A DNA stretch of 64,000 bases from Jeotgalibacillus haloalkalitolerans (GTDB lineage Bacteria; Bacillota; Bacilli; Bacillales; Jeotgalibacillaceae). Shown in pieces: positions 18,425 to 26,365 of this stretch. Location of the stretch: NCBI RefSeq assembly GCF_034427455.1, contig NZ_JAXQNN010000001.1, positions 434,001 to 498,000 on the forward strand, written 5' to 3'. The notes beneath the pieces are model-generated. The model ran no database searches. It was not told where the DNA came from and was given only the letters and a program-made list of their open reading frames with translations. How positions within the stretch are numbered: the first letter of the stretch is position 1; each line of letters starts with the position of its first letter. The translations under genes were made by a program, and so were the position numbers.

Positions 18425-19084
18425 TTAAAAAGCAGCGTTTTCAAATCGTTCCAGATCAGATTTGTGACCCATGACAACGAGTATTGTCCCCAGCCTGATC
18501 AGATCATCTGGAGAGGGTGCAATGTTCACATGATTATTGTTTTTATATGCCAGTACCGTTACACCATATTTGGCTCTGATATCCAGCTCGGCTAATGACC
18601 GGTTGTTCATTTTAGAAGTGGCGAGCAGCTCCGCGATACTGTATTCCTCAGATAGATCAATAAAGTCGATCAGTGTATCTGAAGACAAATTGTGAGCAAC
18701 GCGTTTTGCTGTCTCATATTCCGGGTGGACAATAACGTCCGCCCCGATCTTTTCAAGCACTTTATGGTGATAATCATTTTGAGCTTTGACAACAACTTTT
18801 TTGATTCCCAGTTCTTTTAATAACAATGTAGTCAGCACACTTGCCTGAATATCATCACCAATTGCGACAATGACTTCATCAAAGTTTCTGATACCTACAT
18901 TAATCAGAGATCTTTCATCTGTGCTGTCCAGCTGGATGGCATGGGTTGCATATTGACCGTATTCTTCTACCTTATCTTCTGACAGGTCAATCGCCATGAC
19001 TTCATGTCCGATTGAATATAATTCCTTACAGATACTGCCGCCAAAACGGCCTAATCCAATGACTGAAAATTGCTTTTTAACCAT
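18425..19084 (-). CDS. ktrA: Potassium uptake system regulatory subunit KtrA (RCK protein)
   Basis: A 219-residue cytoplasmic RCK protein. The N-terminal Rossmann domain begins FSVIGLGRFGGSIC and binds ATP/ADP or NAD(H); a C-terminal RCK_C domain binds c-di-AMP in characterised homologues. The start at 19084 has AAAGGAG upstream; an in-frame extension of 11 residues lacks one. It forms an octameric ring gating KtrB. It could equally be called KtrC by sequence; the leader riboswitch favours ktrA. Confidence 0.9.
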   Translation of the reverse strand: MVKKQFSVIGLGRFGGSICKELYSIGHEVMAIDLSEDKVEEYGQYATHAIQLDSTDERSLINVGIRNFDEVIVAIGDDIQASVLTTLLLKELGIKKVVVKAQNDYHHKVLEKIGADVIVHPEYETAKRVAHNLSSDTLIDFIDLSEEYSIAELLATSKMNNRSLAELDIRAKYGVTVLAYKNNNHVNIAPSPDDLIRLGTILVVMGHKSDLERFENAAF

Positions 19085-19105
19085 TTCCTTCACTCCTTTT
19101 GAATT

Positions 19106-19141
19106 AAAAAAAACCACATCACAAAGAAATGGTCATGGTTA
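19106..19141 (-). terminator. Candidate riboswitch-controlled terminator upstream of ktrA
   Basis: On the minus strand AACCA pairs imperfectly with TGGTT, extended by wobble pairs, and is followed by eight T (complement of 19106-19113). It sits just after the riboswitch and before the ktrA ribosome-binding site, where an expression platform is expected. Confidence 0.5.
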
Positions 19142-19154
19142 GACCTTTCTCTCC

Positions 19155-19285
19155 TTAACGCTTACGGGGTTAGCTGTCGGATTAGGGACTGAAGAGTATC
19201 CCATCTTTCAAATGAAAGATTCACCCCGAGACCATTTGGCCAAAAAAATGGGTCCCCCGCACAAAAATGTTTCAGCGATTTAAAG
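19155..19285 (-). promoter_or_regulatory. c-di-AMP riboswitch (ydaO/yuaA type)
   Basis: Read on the minus strand the leader contains AATCGCTGAAA, GCGGGGGACCCA, CGGGGTGAATCT, GGGATACTCTTCAG, CCGACAGCTAACC and CGTAAGCG, in this order. These are the conserved blocks of the ydaO-yuaA class, which senses c-di-AMP and switches off K+ uptake and wall genes. It lies between a sigma-A-type promoter and ktrAB, as in B. subtilis yuaA (ktrA). Confidence 0.92.
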
Positions 19286-19308
19286 GCAGTTATGTGATTG
19301 ATAGATAG

Positions 19309-19337
19309 AATCTACTCCTGTTGTCAGAGGTTGTCAA
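19309..19337 (-). promoter_or_regulatory. Sigma-A-type promoter of the ktrAB leader
   Basis: On the minus strand TTGACA (19337-19332), a 17-bp spacer and TAGATT (19314-19309), placed about 25 nt before the riboswitch begins. Confidence 0.75.
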
Positions 19338-19402
19338 TACATTCTACTAATCACCGAAAAGTCTGAAAATTTATTTTTAGAAAGATCAGATGTAAGGGAA
19401 TT

Positions 19403-19427
19403 GTTTACACTTTTCGAAAAAGGGAAA
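19403..19427 (+). promoter_or_regulatory. Sigma-B-type promoter of csbD
   Basis: GTTTAC (19403-19408), a 13-bp spacer, then GGGAAA (19422-19427). This matches the sigma-B consensus GTTT(AA)-N12-15-GGGWAW and lies 33 bp before the csbD start. Confidence 0.8.
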
Positions 19428-19460
19428 TGACAGACTATTAACCTTTAAGGAGTGATCAAC

Positions 19461-19643
19461 ATGTCTGATAAAGGAATGAGCGATAAAGTAAAAGGCGCTG
19501 TGAATAAGGTCAAAGGCGAAACAAAGGATCAGGTGGGTAACGCTAAAAATGATCCGAATATGCAGGCAGAAGGTAAGAAGGATAAAACTAAAGGTGACTT
19601 TCAAAAAGGCGTAGGCGATTTTAAAAATAGCGTAAATAAGTGA
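19461..19643 (+). CDS. csbD: CsbD-family general stress protein
   Basis: A 60-residue, very hydrophilic, lysine- and glycine-rich protein with the CsbD-type VKGAVNKVKGETKDQVGN and KGDFQKGVGDFKNS segments. ATG at 19461 is preferred, with AAGGAG 8 nt upstream. CsbD-family members are sigma-B stress proteins in Bacillus; the promoter here agrees. Molecular function is unknown. Confidence 0.9.
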   Translation: MSDKGMSDKVKGAVNKVKGETKDQVGNAKNDPNMQAEGKKDKTKGDFQKGVGDFKNSVNK

Positions 19644-19650
19644 TGTACTT

Positions 19651-19682
19651 AAAAAGCTCCTGTTTTCAGCAGGAGCTTTTTT
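19651..19682 (+). terminator. Terminator of csbD, also usable by the convergent antiporter gene
   Basis: AAAAAGCTCCTG (19651-19662) pairs with CAGGAGCTTTTT (19670-19681). Confidence 0.9.
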
Positions 19683-19693
19683 ATGTTCATAGA

Positions 19694-20695
19694 TCAGCTG
19701 TTGATAAAAATCAGATAGGACGATACGAAATAAACGACGACAGCCAGGATGGAAGGCAGCATGTAGTTAAAGCCGGATGCTGCTTTTTTTCTCAAAATCG
19801 CAAACGTCAAAATGCCTGAAAGAATAAAGATACCGATTGCGGTTGTTAAATGAGAAGTTGAGACTGTCGTGATGATCGAACCATCTCTATAAATGGCATC
19901 TGCACCGGCAATGATAAATATATTGAAAATGTTGCTTCCAAGAATTGACCCTATTGCAAGGTTGATGTTTTTAAGACGCAACGCGACTAATACAGACACT
20001 GCTTCAGGAAAGGAGGTTGCAGCAGCCACGAGAAAGCTTCCGATAAAGCTTGAACCGAGTCCTGTCAGCACAGCGATCCGATCACCCATGATCGATAACA
20101 TGGTACCAGCACCCATAATGACAATCGCTGCAATGATAAATCCGAGGACAGCGGTTCTGAGAGATATCGTCTTTTTTGTTGAATCGACTTTAGCAAGCAG
20201 TGGATCCTCAACTTGCGTCACAGTCTGTTTGTTTTTTGATAAACGTCCGAGAATCATGATTTTTGCAAAGTAAATGGCTGCAATCAGCAGTGAATCAATC
20301 CCTATTCCAAGAATTGTATAGTCAATACGGATGATTAAAGACACCATAATCAGCAATGTCAGCAGCATGCCAATTCCTGCAGTGTATAAATGGTCATTGC
20401 TGGCCTGTAAAAAGAGCTGTTTCTTTCTGAAGTAAAGGTCAAAACAGGCAAGAATAAACACGTTAAATAAATTTGATCCAAGCAGATTCCCGATTGCGAT
20501 ATCATTGTTTCCAATCCATACGGCCGAAAAACTTGTCGTCACTTCAGGCAAAGACGTTGCACCTGCAAGCAGAAGGGTGCCGACTAACAGCCCACCCATG
20601 CCTGTTTTTGTACTGATCACATCAGCGTATGTAGAAAGTTTCATCGCGGCATAGATTGTTACAACTGCAGCAAGTATAAACCAGACAAACGCCAT
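19694..20695 (-). CDS. CaCA-family cation antiporter (Na+/Ca2+ exchanger type), copy 1
   Basis: A 333-residue protein with ten hydrophobic segments in two inverted halves. Alpha-repeat signatures are GATSLPEVTTS (about residue 46) and AATSFPEAVSV (about 230), each paired with a GNLLGSNLFN or GSILGSNIFN motif. This is the YrbG-like branch of the Ca2+:cation antiporter superfamily. The next upstream gene is a close paralogue of the same length. Its leader contains a hairpin element also present before the secreted nuclease at 38.6 kb. Transported ions are not determined. Confidence 0.88.
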   Translation of the reverse strand: MAFVWFILAAVVTIYAAMKLSTYADVISTKTGMGGLLVGTLLLAGATSLPEVTTSFSAVWIGNNDIAIGNLLGSNLFNVFILACFDLYFRKKQLFLQASNDHLYTAGIGMLLTLLIMVSLIIRIDYTILGIGIDSLLIAAIYFAKIMILGRLSKNKQTVTQVEDPLLAKVDSTKKTISLRTAVLGFIIAAIVIMGAGTMLSIMGDRIAVLTGLGSSFIGSFLVAAATSFPEAVSVLVALRLKNINLAIGSILGSNIFNIFIIAGADAIYRDGSIITTVSTSHLTTAIGIFILSGILTFAILRKKAASGFNYMLPSILAVVVYFVSSYLIFINS

Positions 20696-20713
20696 ATGGC
20701 ATCACTTCCCTGT

Positions 20714-20740
20714 ATAGAATTGCCCTGAGGCAGCACGATC
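20714..20740 (-). promoter_or_regulatory. Leader hairpin element A (shared with 38610-38635)
   Basis: On the minus strand the core is TGCC-TCAG-GGCA with flanking UAGGAU/AUUCUA pairing and a 5-nt 5' bulge (CGTGC). It ends 18 nt before the antiporter start. 22 or so of 26 positions match the element upstream of the secreted endonuclease gene. It could be an RNA structure or a palindromic operator; see findings. Confidence 0.5.
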
Positions 20741-20786
20741 CTACCTGATAGCTTTCCCATATTAATGAAAAGATATGTCTGAGGTG

Positions 20787-20832
20787 CTGACACAACAAAA
20801 CCCGGTGTTTAAACCGGGTTTTGTTGTGTCAG
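20787..20832. terminator. Terminator between the two antiporter genes, 20-bp perfect inverted repeat
   Basis: CTGACACAACAAAACCCGGT (20787-20806) is exactly inverted at 20813-20832 around a 6-nt loop. It begins at the stop codon of antiporter copy 2, and an internal TTTT run lies in the 3' arm on the minus strand. Confidence 0.85.
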
Positions 20833-21830
20833 CTATTTATAAAGATCAAATAAGACGATACAAAATAAACAATGACAACCAGGATAGAAGGCAGCATGTA
20901 TTTAAACATAGAAGTTGCTTTCTTCATCAGGACAGCCCAGATCGCAATAACAGAAAGAATTGTTACACCGATTGCAGTTGTTAAATGGGAGTCTGAAACC
21001 GTCGTAATAATCGCACCTTCACGGTAAATCAGGTCCGAACCTGCAAGAATCAGCATATTGAAAATGTTACTTCCAAGAATCGATCCCATCGCAAGGTTAA
21101 TATTTTTCAGGCGCAAGGCCACAAATACTGAAACGGCTTCAGGCAGTGAAGTTGTCGCCGCAACCAGGAAGCTTCCGATAAAGCTTGAGCCAAGCCCCGT
21201 GATGACAGCGATCTGGTCACCCATGATCGACAGGACTGTCCCTGCACCCATAATCACGATCGCCGCAATGATAAAGCCGATGACCGCATGCTTTACTGAC
21301 ATTGTAAATTCTGATGACTCTTTTGCCGGTATGACGTGTTCTTCAGGCTGTGGTAAGGTCTGATCTGATTTTGACAGTCTGCCGATAATTGAGATGCCGG
21401 CAATATAAATGACGACAATCAGGATAGAATCAATACCCATTCCAAGAATTGTGTAATCAATCCGGAGCGTTAACGCAATCATGACAAGCAGTGTCAGCAG
21501 TAAGCCAAGTCCTGCTGTGTAAAGGTGGTCATTACTTGCCTGTAAAAACAGCTTTTTCTTTCTGTAATAAAGGTCAAAGCATGCAAGGATAAAAACGTTA
21601 AATAAGTTAGATCCAAGTACATTTCCAATCGCAATATCATTATTTCCAATCAAAACAGCTGACAGACTCGTCGTCACTTCAGGAAGGGAAGTAGCTCCTG
21701 CGAGTAACAGTGTACCCACGAGCAAACCGCCCATCGCCGTTTTTGTACTGATCACATCAGCGTACGTCGAAAGCTTCATTGCTGCATACACGGTGACGGC
21801 TGCAGCCAGAATAAACCAGACAAATGCCAT
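20829..21830 (-). CDS. CaCA-family cation antiporter (Na+/Ca2+ exchanger type), copy 2
   Basis: A 333-residue tandem paralogue of copy 1. The two share almost all of the membrane core (GATSLPEVTTS, GSILGSNIFN) and start with the same MAFVWFILAA residues. They differ mainly in the central cytoplasmic loop (about residues 150-175) and the last membrane segments. The gene lies between the CNNM gene terminator and the 20-bp palindrome, so it is probably a separate transcript. Conserved alpha-repeat acidic residues are intact in both copies. Confidence 0.88.
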   Translation of the reverse strand: MAFVWFILAAAVTVYAAMKLSTYADVISTKTAMGGLLVGTLLLAGATSLPEVTTSLSAVLIGNNDIAIGNVLGSNLFNVFILACFDLYYRKKKLFLQASNDHLYTAGLGLLLTLLVMIALTLRIDYTILGMGIDSILIVVIYIAGISIIGRLSKSDQTLPQPEEHVIPAKESSEFTMSVKHAVIGFIIAAIVIMGAGTVLSIMGDQIAVITGLGSSFIGSFLVAATTSLPEAVSVFVALRLKNINLAMGSILGSNIFNMLILAGSDLIYREGAIITTVSDSHLTTAIGVTILSVIAIWAVLMKKATSMFKYMLPSILVVIVYFVSSYLIFINS

Positions 21831-21869
21831 ATGTATTCACCTCTGAAAATTATTGGTTATGCTTTAGAT

Positions 21870-21899
21870 AAAAGGAGGGCTGCTAAAGCAGCAGCCCTC
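21870..21899 (-). terminator. Terminator of the downstream CNNM gene
   Basis: On the minus strand GAGGGCTGCT pairs with AGCAGCCCTC around a 5-nt loop, followed by TTTTA. Confidence 0.8.
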
Positions 21900-23246
21900 T
21901 TAAGACTCTTCTTCGGGTTCAGGATCTTCAGCTTTTTTCACGGTGATTTTCACACGTTCAATCCGGTTTTCAGACAGTTCAAGCACATCAAACAGCACAT
22001 TTTTAAACTGGATAGAAGGTCTTTCATTCTCACGTGGAATATAGCCGAGTTCATGAATGATAAAGCCACTGACTGTATCCAATTCATCTGATGGAAGGCT
22101 GACTTTAATGATTTCCTCAAGCTCCCATAAACGGAACGTTCCCCCCGTCACATAAACACCAGGCGCCTGCTCAATGATCTCCTCATCAGATGAACCGTGT
22201 TCAAGACTTTCACTTGAGATCTCACCGACAATTTCCTCGATGACATCTTCAATTGTAATAATCCCTTCAGTACCGCCATATTCATCAATGACAATCGCAA
22301 TATGGGTATTACTTTTTTGCATGGAAGCAAACAGTACGTCAATCGGCTGTGATTCAAGTACAAAAAACGGCTTTCTGATCAGGTTTTTTAAATGAAATGG
22401 TTCATCGTTACCAATATACTGGAAAAGGTCCTTGGCATGCAATACGCCTATGATGTTATCAATTGACTCTTCATAAACGGGAAATCGGGTAAATCGTTCT
22501 TCCTTTACAAGTGATAGTACATCTTCAAACGTCGCATCAATCGGCAGCGCGGAAATATCTCTGCGGTGCGTAATAATATCTGTAGCAATTTTATCGTTAA
22601 ATTCAAAGATATTATTAATCAGCACTTTTTCTTCCGGATTAATTGTCCCGCGCTCGCGGCCAACATCTACAAGCATTCTGATATCCTCTTCAGTCGCCTC
22701 TTCATTCTTTGCATTCGGATCAACACCGAACAGACGGACCACTGCGTTCGTTGATACAGTCAGAATGTAAACAACGGGCGCACTTACTTTAGCAAGCAGC
22801 GAAAGGGGAGTTGCAGCAACCTTTGAGATGGCCTCTGCTTTTTGAAGTGCCAGCTGCTTTGGTACCAGTTCCCCGAAAACCAGTGTAAAGTAAGACAGCA
22901 CAATTGTAATGGTGATAACTGAGAGTGTATTTAAGACACCGAGTGACAGCGGAACGCCTAAGTCCACGAGCGTTTCAGCAAGCGGACCTGCGAAGAAGTC
23001 CGCTGCGAATGCACTGGATAAAAACCCTGCAAGCGTAATTCCAATCTGGATCGTGCTTAAAAACAGACTCGGTTTTGAAATGAGGTTATATAAAGTTTTC
23101 GCCTTCGCATCTCCATTGTCTGCATCACGCTTCACTTTATTATCATTCAGGTTTACTAAAGCAAGCTCTGAAGCAGCAAAAAAAGCATTAATCAAAATCA
23201 ATATGGCTAACGTTACGAGCGCAATCGTCAACAATGATTCCTCCAT
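21900..23246 (-). CDS. CNNM/CorC-family Mg2+ exporter-like protein with CBS pair (copy 1)
   Basis: A 448-residue protein: N-terminal CNNM (DUF21) membrane domain with about three helices, a CBS pair (MVDVGRERG onward, with RRDISALPID and IGVLHAKDL) and a C-terminal CorC_HlyC domain. B. subtilis relatives YhdP (MpfA) and YhdT act in Mg2+ efflux. The start is uncertain: ATG 23246 overlaps a GGAGG whose spacing fits TTG starts at 23234 or 23231 better. It forms a tandem pair with the next upstream gene. Confidence 0.85.
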   Translation of the reverse strand: MEESLLTIALVTLAILILINAFFAASELALVNLNDNKVKRDADNGDAKAKTLYNLISKPSLFLSTIQIGITLAGFLSSAFAADFFAGPLAETLVDLGVPLSLGVLNTLSVITITIVLSYFTLVFGELVPKQLALQKAEAISKVAATPLSLLAKVSAPVVYILTVSTNAVVRLFGVDPNAKNEEATEEDIRMLVDVGRERGTINPEEKVLINNIFEFNDKIATDIITHRRDISALPIDATFEDVLSLVKEERFTRFPVYEESIDNIIGVLHAKDLFQYIGNDEPFHLKNLIRKPFFVLESQPIDVLFASMQKSNTHIAIVIDEYGGTEGIITIEDVIEEIVGEISSESLEHGSSDEEIIEQAPGVYVTGGTFRLWELEEIIKVSLPSDELDTVSGFIIHELGYIPRENERPSIQFKNVLFDVLELSENRIERVKITVKKAEDPEPEEES

Positions 23247-23319
23247 AAATGTAGTTATTAATCTTTCATTCCCGTTTTTCACCAGGTTCTAACACATAGA
23301 TTAATAGATGGATGTACAC

Positions 23320-23344
23320 AAAACCCCGTACGGCCGTACGGGGT
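23320..23344 (-). terminator. Terminator between the two CNNM genes
   Basis: ACCCCGTACG (23323-23332) is inverted at 23335-23344. On the minus strand the second arm runs into GGTTTTG. Confidence 0.75.
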
Positions 23345-23356
23345 CATGGCTTTTCC

Positions 23357-24694
23357 TTAAGCCTGGGCTGTCTGAATATCCAGACGCACTCTTAAAATCT
23401 GGTGGTTATCCATTTCTTCAACTGTCCAGATATGCTTTTCATCACTCGGAATTTGATCGCCTTCTGCCACTTCATTCTTTTTATGAAGCACCCAGCCTGC
23501 AATTGTATCAACGTCTTCAGCGCCTTCAAACTGGGCGCCAAAGCGTTCTTCAAGCTCGTCAAGAAGAACCCGGCCATTTACGCAGTAAGCAAGCTCACTG
23601 ACTTCCTCAATATCATTCCGCTCATCCTCATCGAATTCGTCGCGGATCTCACCGACAATCTCCTCAAGAATATCCTCAAGCGTTAGCAGGCCTGAAGTTC
23701 CGCCGTGATCATCAATAATCAGCGCCATATGCACGCGCTCAAGCTGCATTTTCAGCATTGCATCCTGAAGTGGTGTCTGTTCAGGCAGCATGACAATCTC
23801 ATGAAGAGAATCGGTTAGGCTATGGGAACGGTCACGCACAATATTTGTCAGCATTTCCTTCACGTTAATAAAACCGATAATGTGGTCCTTATCATTTTCT
23901 GTCGTGACAGGAAAACGCGTGTACTGGTGTTCATCAATGATGCTGAGAATTTCTTCTGTTGTCATACTGATATCAAGCGTCTCCATCTGCACACGGGGCA
24001 CCATGATATCCTTGGCAACACTTTCATCAAACGCAAAAATGTTTTCCATAAATGAAAGCTCAGTCTCATTAATCTCACCGCTCTTAAAGCTCTGTGCCAT
24101 AATAATCTTTAGCTCTTCTTCTGAGTGAGCCTGCTCATGGCCTGCAGGCTGAACGCCGAATGCGCGCAGTAACAGACGCGCTGATCCGTTCAATGTCCAG
24201 ATCGCCGGGAACATGATTTTACCGAACCAGTAAAGCGGACGGGCAAGGAGAAGCGTCATTCTTTCAGCAAACTGAATCGCAAGTGTTTTTGGTGCAAGTT
24301 CTCCAATCACCACATGCAGAAACGTCACAAGTGCAAACGCCACAGCGAATGACACGATCGTAGACATCGCAGCAGGCACACCAAGACTGTCAAACACAGG
24401 ATGCAGAATCTTTTCAACAGTCGGCTCACCAAGCCACCCGAGACCAAGCGCCGTCACGGTAATACCCAGCTGACACGCTGATAAATAATAATCCAGATCC
24501 GTCACAAGCTTCTTCACAATCGGCGCCGTCTTATTCCCCTCAGCAATCAGCTGGTCAACACGCGACATTCTCACCTTCACCACAGCAAACTCAGATCCTA
24601 CAAAAAAGGCCGTCAAACCGATTAATAAAGCGACAAGCCCAAGATTTAATAACAATATACTGTCCAATAAATTCCCCTGAAAAAGGGGATTCAC
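23357..24694 (-). CDS. CNNM/CorC-family Mg2+ exporter-like protein with CBS pair (copy 2)
   Basis: A 445-residue paralogue of the previous gene: DUF21 membrane domain (LTAFFVGSEFAVVKVRMSRV), CBS pair (KDIMVPRVQ, IIGFINVKEML) and CorC_HlyC domain. GTG 24694 lies directly on the ribosome-binding site; TTG 24667 with AGGGGAA upstream is an alternative start. It lies downstream of a MerR-type regulator, the same neighbourhood as yhdP-yhdQ(cueR)-yhdT in B. subtilis. Confidence 0.85.
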   Translation of the reverse strand: MNPLFQGNLLDSILLLNLGLVALLIGLTAFFVGSEFAVVKVRMSRVDQLIAEGNKTAPIVKKLVTDLDYYLSACQLGITVTALGLGWLGEPTVEKILHPVFDSLGVPAAMSTIVSFAVAFALVTFLHVVIGELAPKTLAIQFAERMTLLLARPLYWFGKIMFPAIWTLNGSARLLLRAFGVQPAGHEQAHSEEELKIIMAQSFKSGEINETELSFMENIFAFDESVAKDIMVPRVQMETLDISMTTEEILSIIDEHQYTRFPVTTENDKDHIIGFINVKEMLTNIVRDRSHSLTDSLHEIVMLPEQTPLQDAMLKMQLERVHMALIIDDHGGTSGLLTLEDILEEIVGEIRDEFDEDERNDIEEVSELAYCVNGRVLLDELEERFGAQFEGAEDVDTIAGWVLHKKNEVAEGDQIPSDEKHIWTVEEMDNHQILRVRLDIQTAQA

Positions 24695-24705
24695 CTCCGA
24701 AATTT

Positions 24706-25092
24706 TTAACTTAAAAGTGTTGTCATCAGCTGAAGCAGTGGAATCATTTTCAGCTGAATCTCTTCTTTAATCATATGTCGTTCCTCAGGAGCAGCTTCCG
24801 ACAGCTCCTCTTTCAGCGATAAAATCTTCTCCTGCAGATGGGCAATCTCCTCTTTTACTTCCTGCAGCGCAGGACTCGAAACAGGCTTCATGTCCATCAG
24901 CACCTTAATCTCATCCAGCGTCATCCGCCGGTCCTTCAACAACTGAATCTCCTTCAGTGTCTCCAGCACAGACTCCGGATATAACCGGTAATTCGAAGCA
25001 GAACGCTCAAAAGACAAAAGCCCCATCTGGGTATAATAATCAATCGTCCGGGTTGAGAGACCGCTGCGCTTCGCAACCGTTCCAATTCGTAT
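24706..25092 (-). CDS. MerR-family regulator with no canonical start codon
   Basis: About 128 residues: a MerR helix-turn-helix (RIGTVAKRSGLSTRTIDYYTQ, here split by me as RIGTVAKRSG then LSTRTIDYYTQ), a second helix pair and a C-terminal coiled coil (LQEKILSLKEELSE). No metal-binding cysteines are seen. The conserved N-terminus extends beyond the first ATG (25026) to an ATA codon at 25092; no ATG, GTG or TTG exists between this and an in-frame stop upstream. A 7-codon ORF (ATG 25115) ends overlapping the ATA by one base. Either initiation is non-canonical or one T has been lost. It resembles YhdQ of B. subtilis by position. Confidence 0.7.
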   Translation of the reverse strand: MRIGTVAKRSGLSTRTIDYYTQMGLLSFERSASNYRLYPESVLETLKEIQLLKDRRMTLDEIKVLMDMKPVSSPALQEVKEEIAHLQEKILSLKEELSEAAPEERHMIKEEIQLKMIPLLQLMTTLLS

Positions 25093-25175
25093 TAGCGCCT
25101 TCCCAAAATAGTCATCGTCCTCTCGTTATGCAAAGTAAGAAAAGTATACAGTGTAACGTGATGGTTGGCAAGTGA

Positions 25176-25257
25176 GTGATACAGCGGGGACGGAGGTTGC
25201 TGTATCACATTGGTGATGAATTCCATTTTGATCCACTTACCTCCGTCCCCCTGTATC
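25176..25257. repeat. REPIN-like inverted doublet 1
   Basis: GTGATACAGC (25176-25185) is inverted at 25199-25208 around GGGGACGGAGGTT; the reverse core ACCTCCGTCCCC with a CTGTATC arm follows at 25239-25257. Confidence 0.85.
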
Positions 25258-25338
25258 TGCTTATATCGGTTTATACCAAATCCAGATGGGGAAAAGACTT
25301 TCAAAAAATTTTATTGAAATATAGAAAGGAATTTCCTT

Positions 25339-26199
25339 ATGAACTCTACCGGACTTTCTCAACAACAACTAACAGAAGCCGTCAGCCTGATCCGTAAAGC
25401 TGCTGATCTTCAGGAAACCCTGCAGCAAACAGTATTTGCTGATCAGGTAATGGAGCGGTCGATTCCGGTCGTCTGGTTTGGGAGACGTTCACCAGGTTCT
25501 CTGATTACAATCGGGACTAATCCATCCTCAAAGGAATTTATTGCCTCTGACGGAAGTCTCCTTGCAGCAGAAAAATCCCGCTTTTTTGTGAGAGAAGAGA
25601 GGGTTAGCCTGGATCAATACCAGGAAAGTGAGCAGTCTTTAATTGAAACTATTAAGCACTATCAGACCTATTTTGAACGCAGCACTGTATACAGCGGATG
25701 GTTTGGTAAAAAGAATGGAGCAAAGCTAGAAGGCTTTTTAAACGGAATGGGTTATTCATTTTATCAGGATACAGGCATGCAGCCGGCTGTACATATCGAC
25801 TTCTTTCCAATTCCGACTTTAAAGCAGATGGGTACGATTAAGGGGAGGGAGGAGGTAATGGATTCACCTGAGATCAAATCTCTATTAACCGATACAATTA
25901 ACTTTCTGGCGCCAGGGAAGATTCTGATCCTTGGAAAAGAACATTGCAAAAGATTTCAGCATTTTTATCCGTACACAAGGCTTGGTGAAATCCATCAGGT
26001 GGAGCATTATCCTGATGCGCGCTATCAAAAGGGCTATAGTGAGGAATTCAAAGCGGAAGTCATTGGTCTGCATTTTAAACCATCCGAGCAATTTCTTGCG
26101 CTCGGTGGCGGAGTGGATGATAACGGCCTCAGCCATGGCAGCTATGGGGGCAGGGATGCGATCAGGCAAATTGGTGAGGCAGTGCGGAGGCGATCTTAA
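25339..26199 (+). CDS. Hypothetical protein, 286 aa, weak resemblance to uracil-DNA glycosylase fold
   Basis: A soluble protein with AAAGGAA before its ATG. The segment ITIGTNPSS near residue 54 and a later ILILGKEH resemble loops of the uracil-DNA glycosylase superfamily, but the catalytic residues cannot be confirmed by eye. The C-terminus is glycine-rich (LALGGGVDDNG). It stands alone between a REP doublet and the SDR leader. Confidence 0.55.
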   Translation: MNSTGLSQQQLTEAVSLIRKAADLQETLQQTVFADQVMERSIPVVWFGRRSPGSLITIGTNPSSKEFIASDGSLLAAEKSRFFVREERVSLDQYQESEQSLIETIKHYQTYFERSTVYSGWFGKKNGAKLEGFLNGMGYSFYQDTGMQPAVHIDFFPIPTLKQMGTIKGREEVMDSPEIKSLLTDTINFLAPGKILILGKEHCKRFQHFYPYTRLGEIHQVEHYPDARYQKGYSEEFKAEVIGLHFKPSEQFLALGGGVDDNGLSHGSYGGRDAIRQIGEAVRRRS

Positions 26200-26328
26200 A
26201 AGCCTGAAGTTACCGCATCAATGATTACTGTTACGAGTATTAAACCACCTATGGTAAAAAACGAGTAGGCTGTCTTCTTTCCATGTCCGGGGTGTGCTGC
26301 TTACAGGTTTACACTTCCACAAACAGGG

Positions 26329-26359
26329 AACCTCCTGTATATACAAATAACAGGAGGTT
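26329..26359 (+). promoter_or_regulatory. Hairpin sequestering the ribosome-binding site of the SDR gene
   Basis: AACCTCCTGT (26329-26338) pairs perfectly with ACAGGAGGTT (26350-26359), which contains the AGGAGG of the gene starting at 26366. Loop of 11 nt, AT-rich. Confidence 0.75.
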
Positions 26360-26365
26360 TTACAT

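Noticed and set aside
26196-26300. Minus-strand frame encoding a hydrophobic peptide (YSFFTIGGLILVTVIIDAV)
   Set aside because: It looks like a small membrane protein, but an in-frame stop lies just upstream and no ATG, GTG or TTG start exists in the open stretch. At most a decayed gene.
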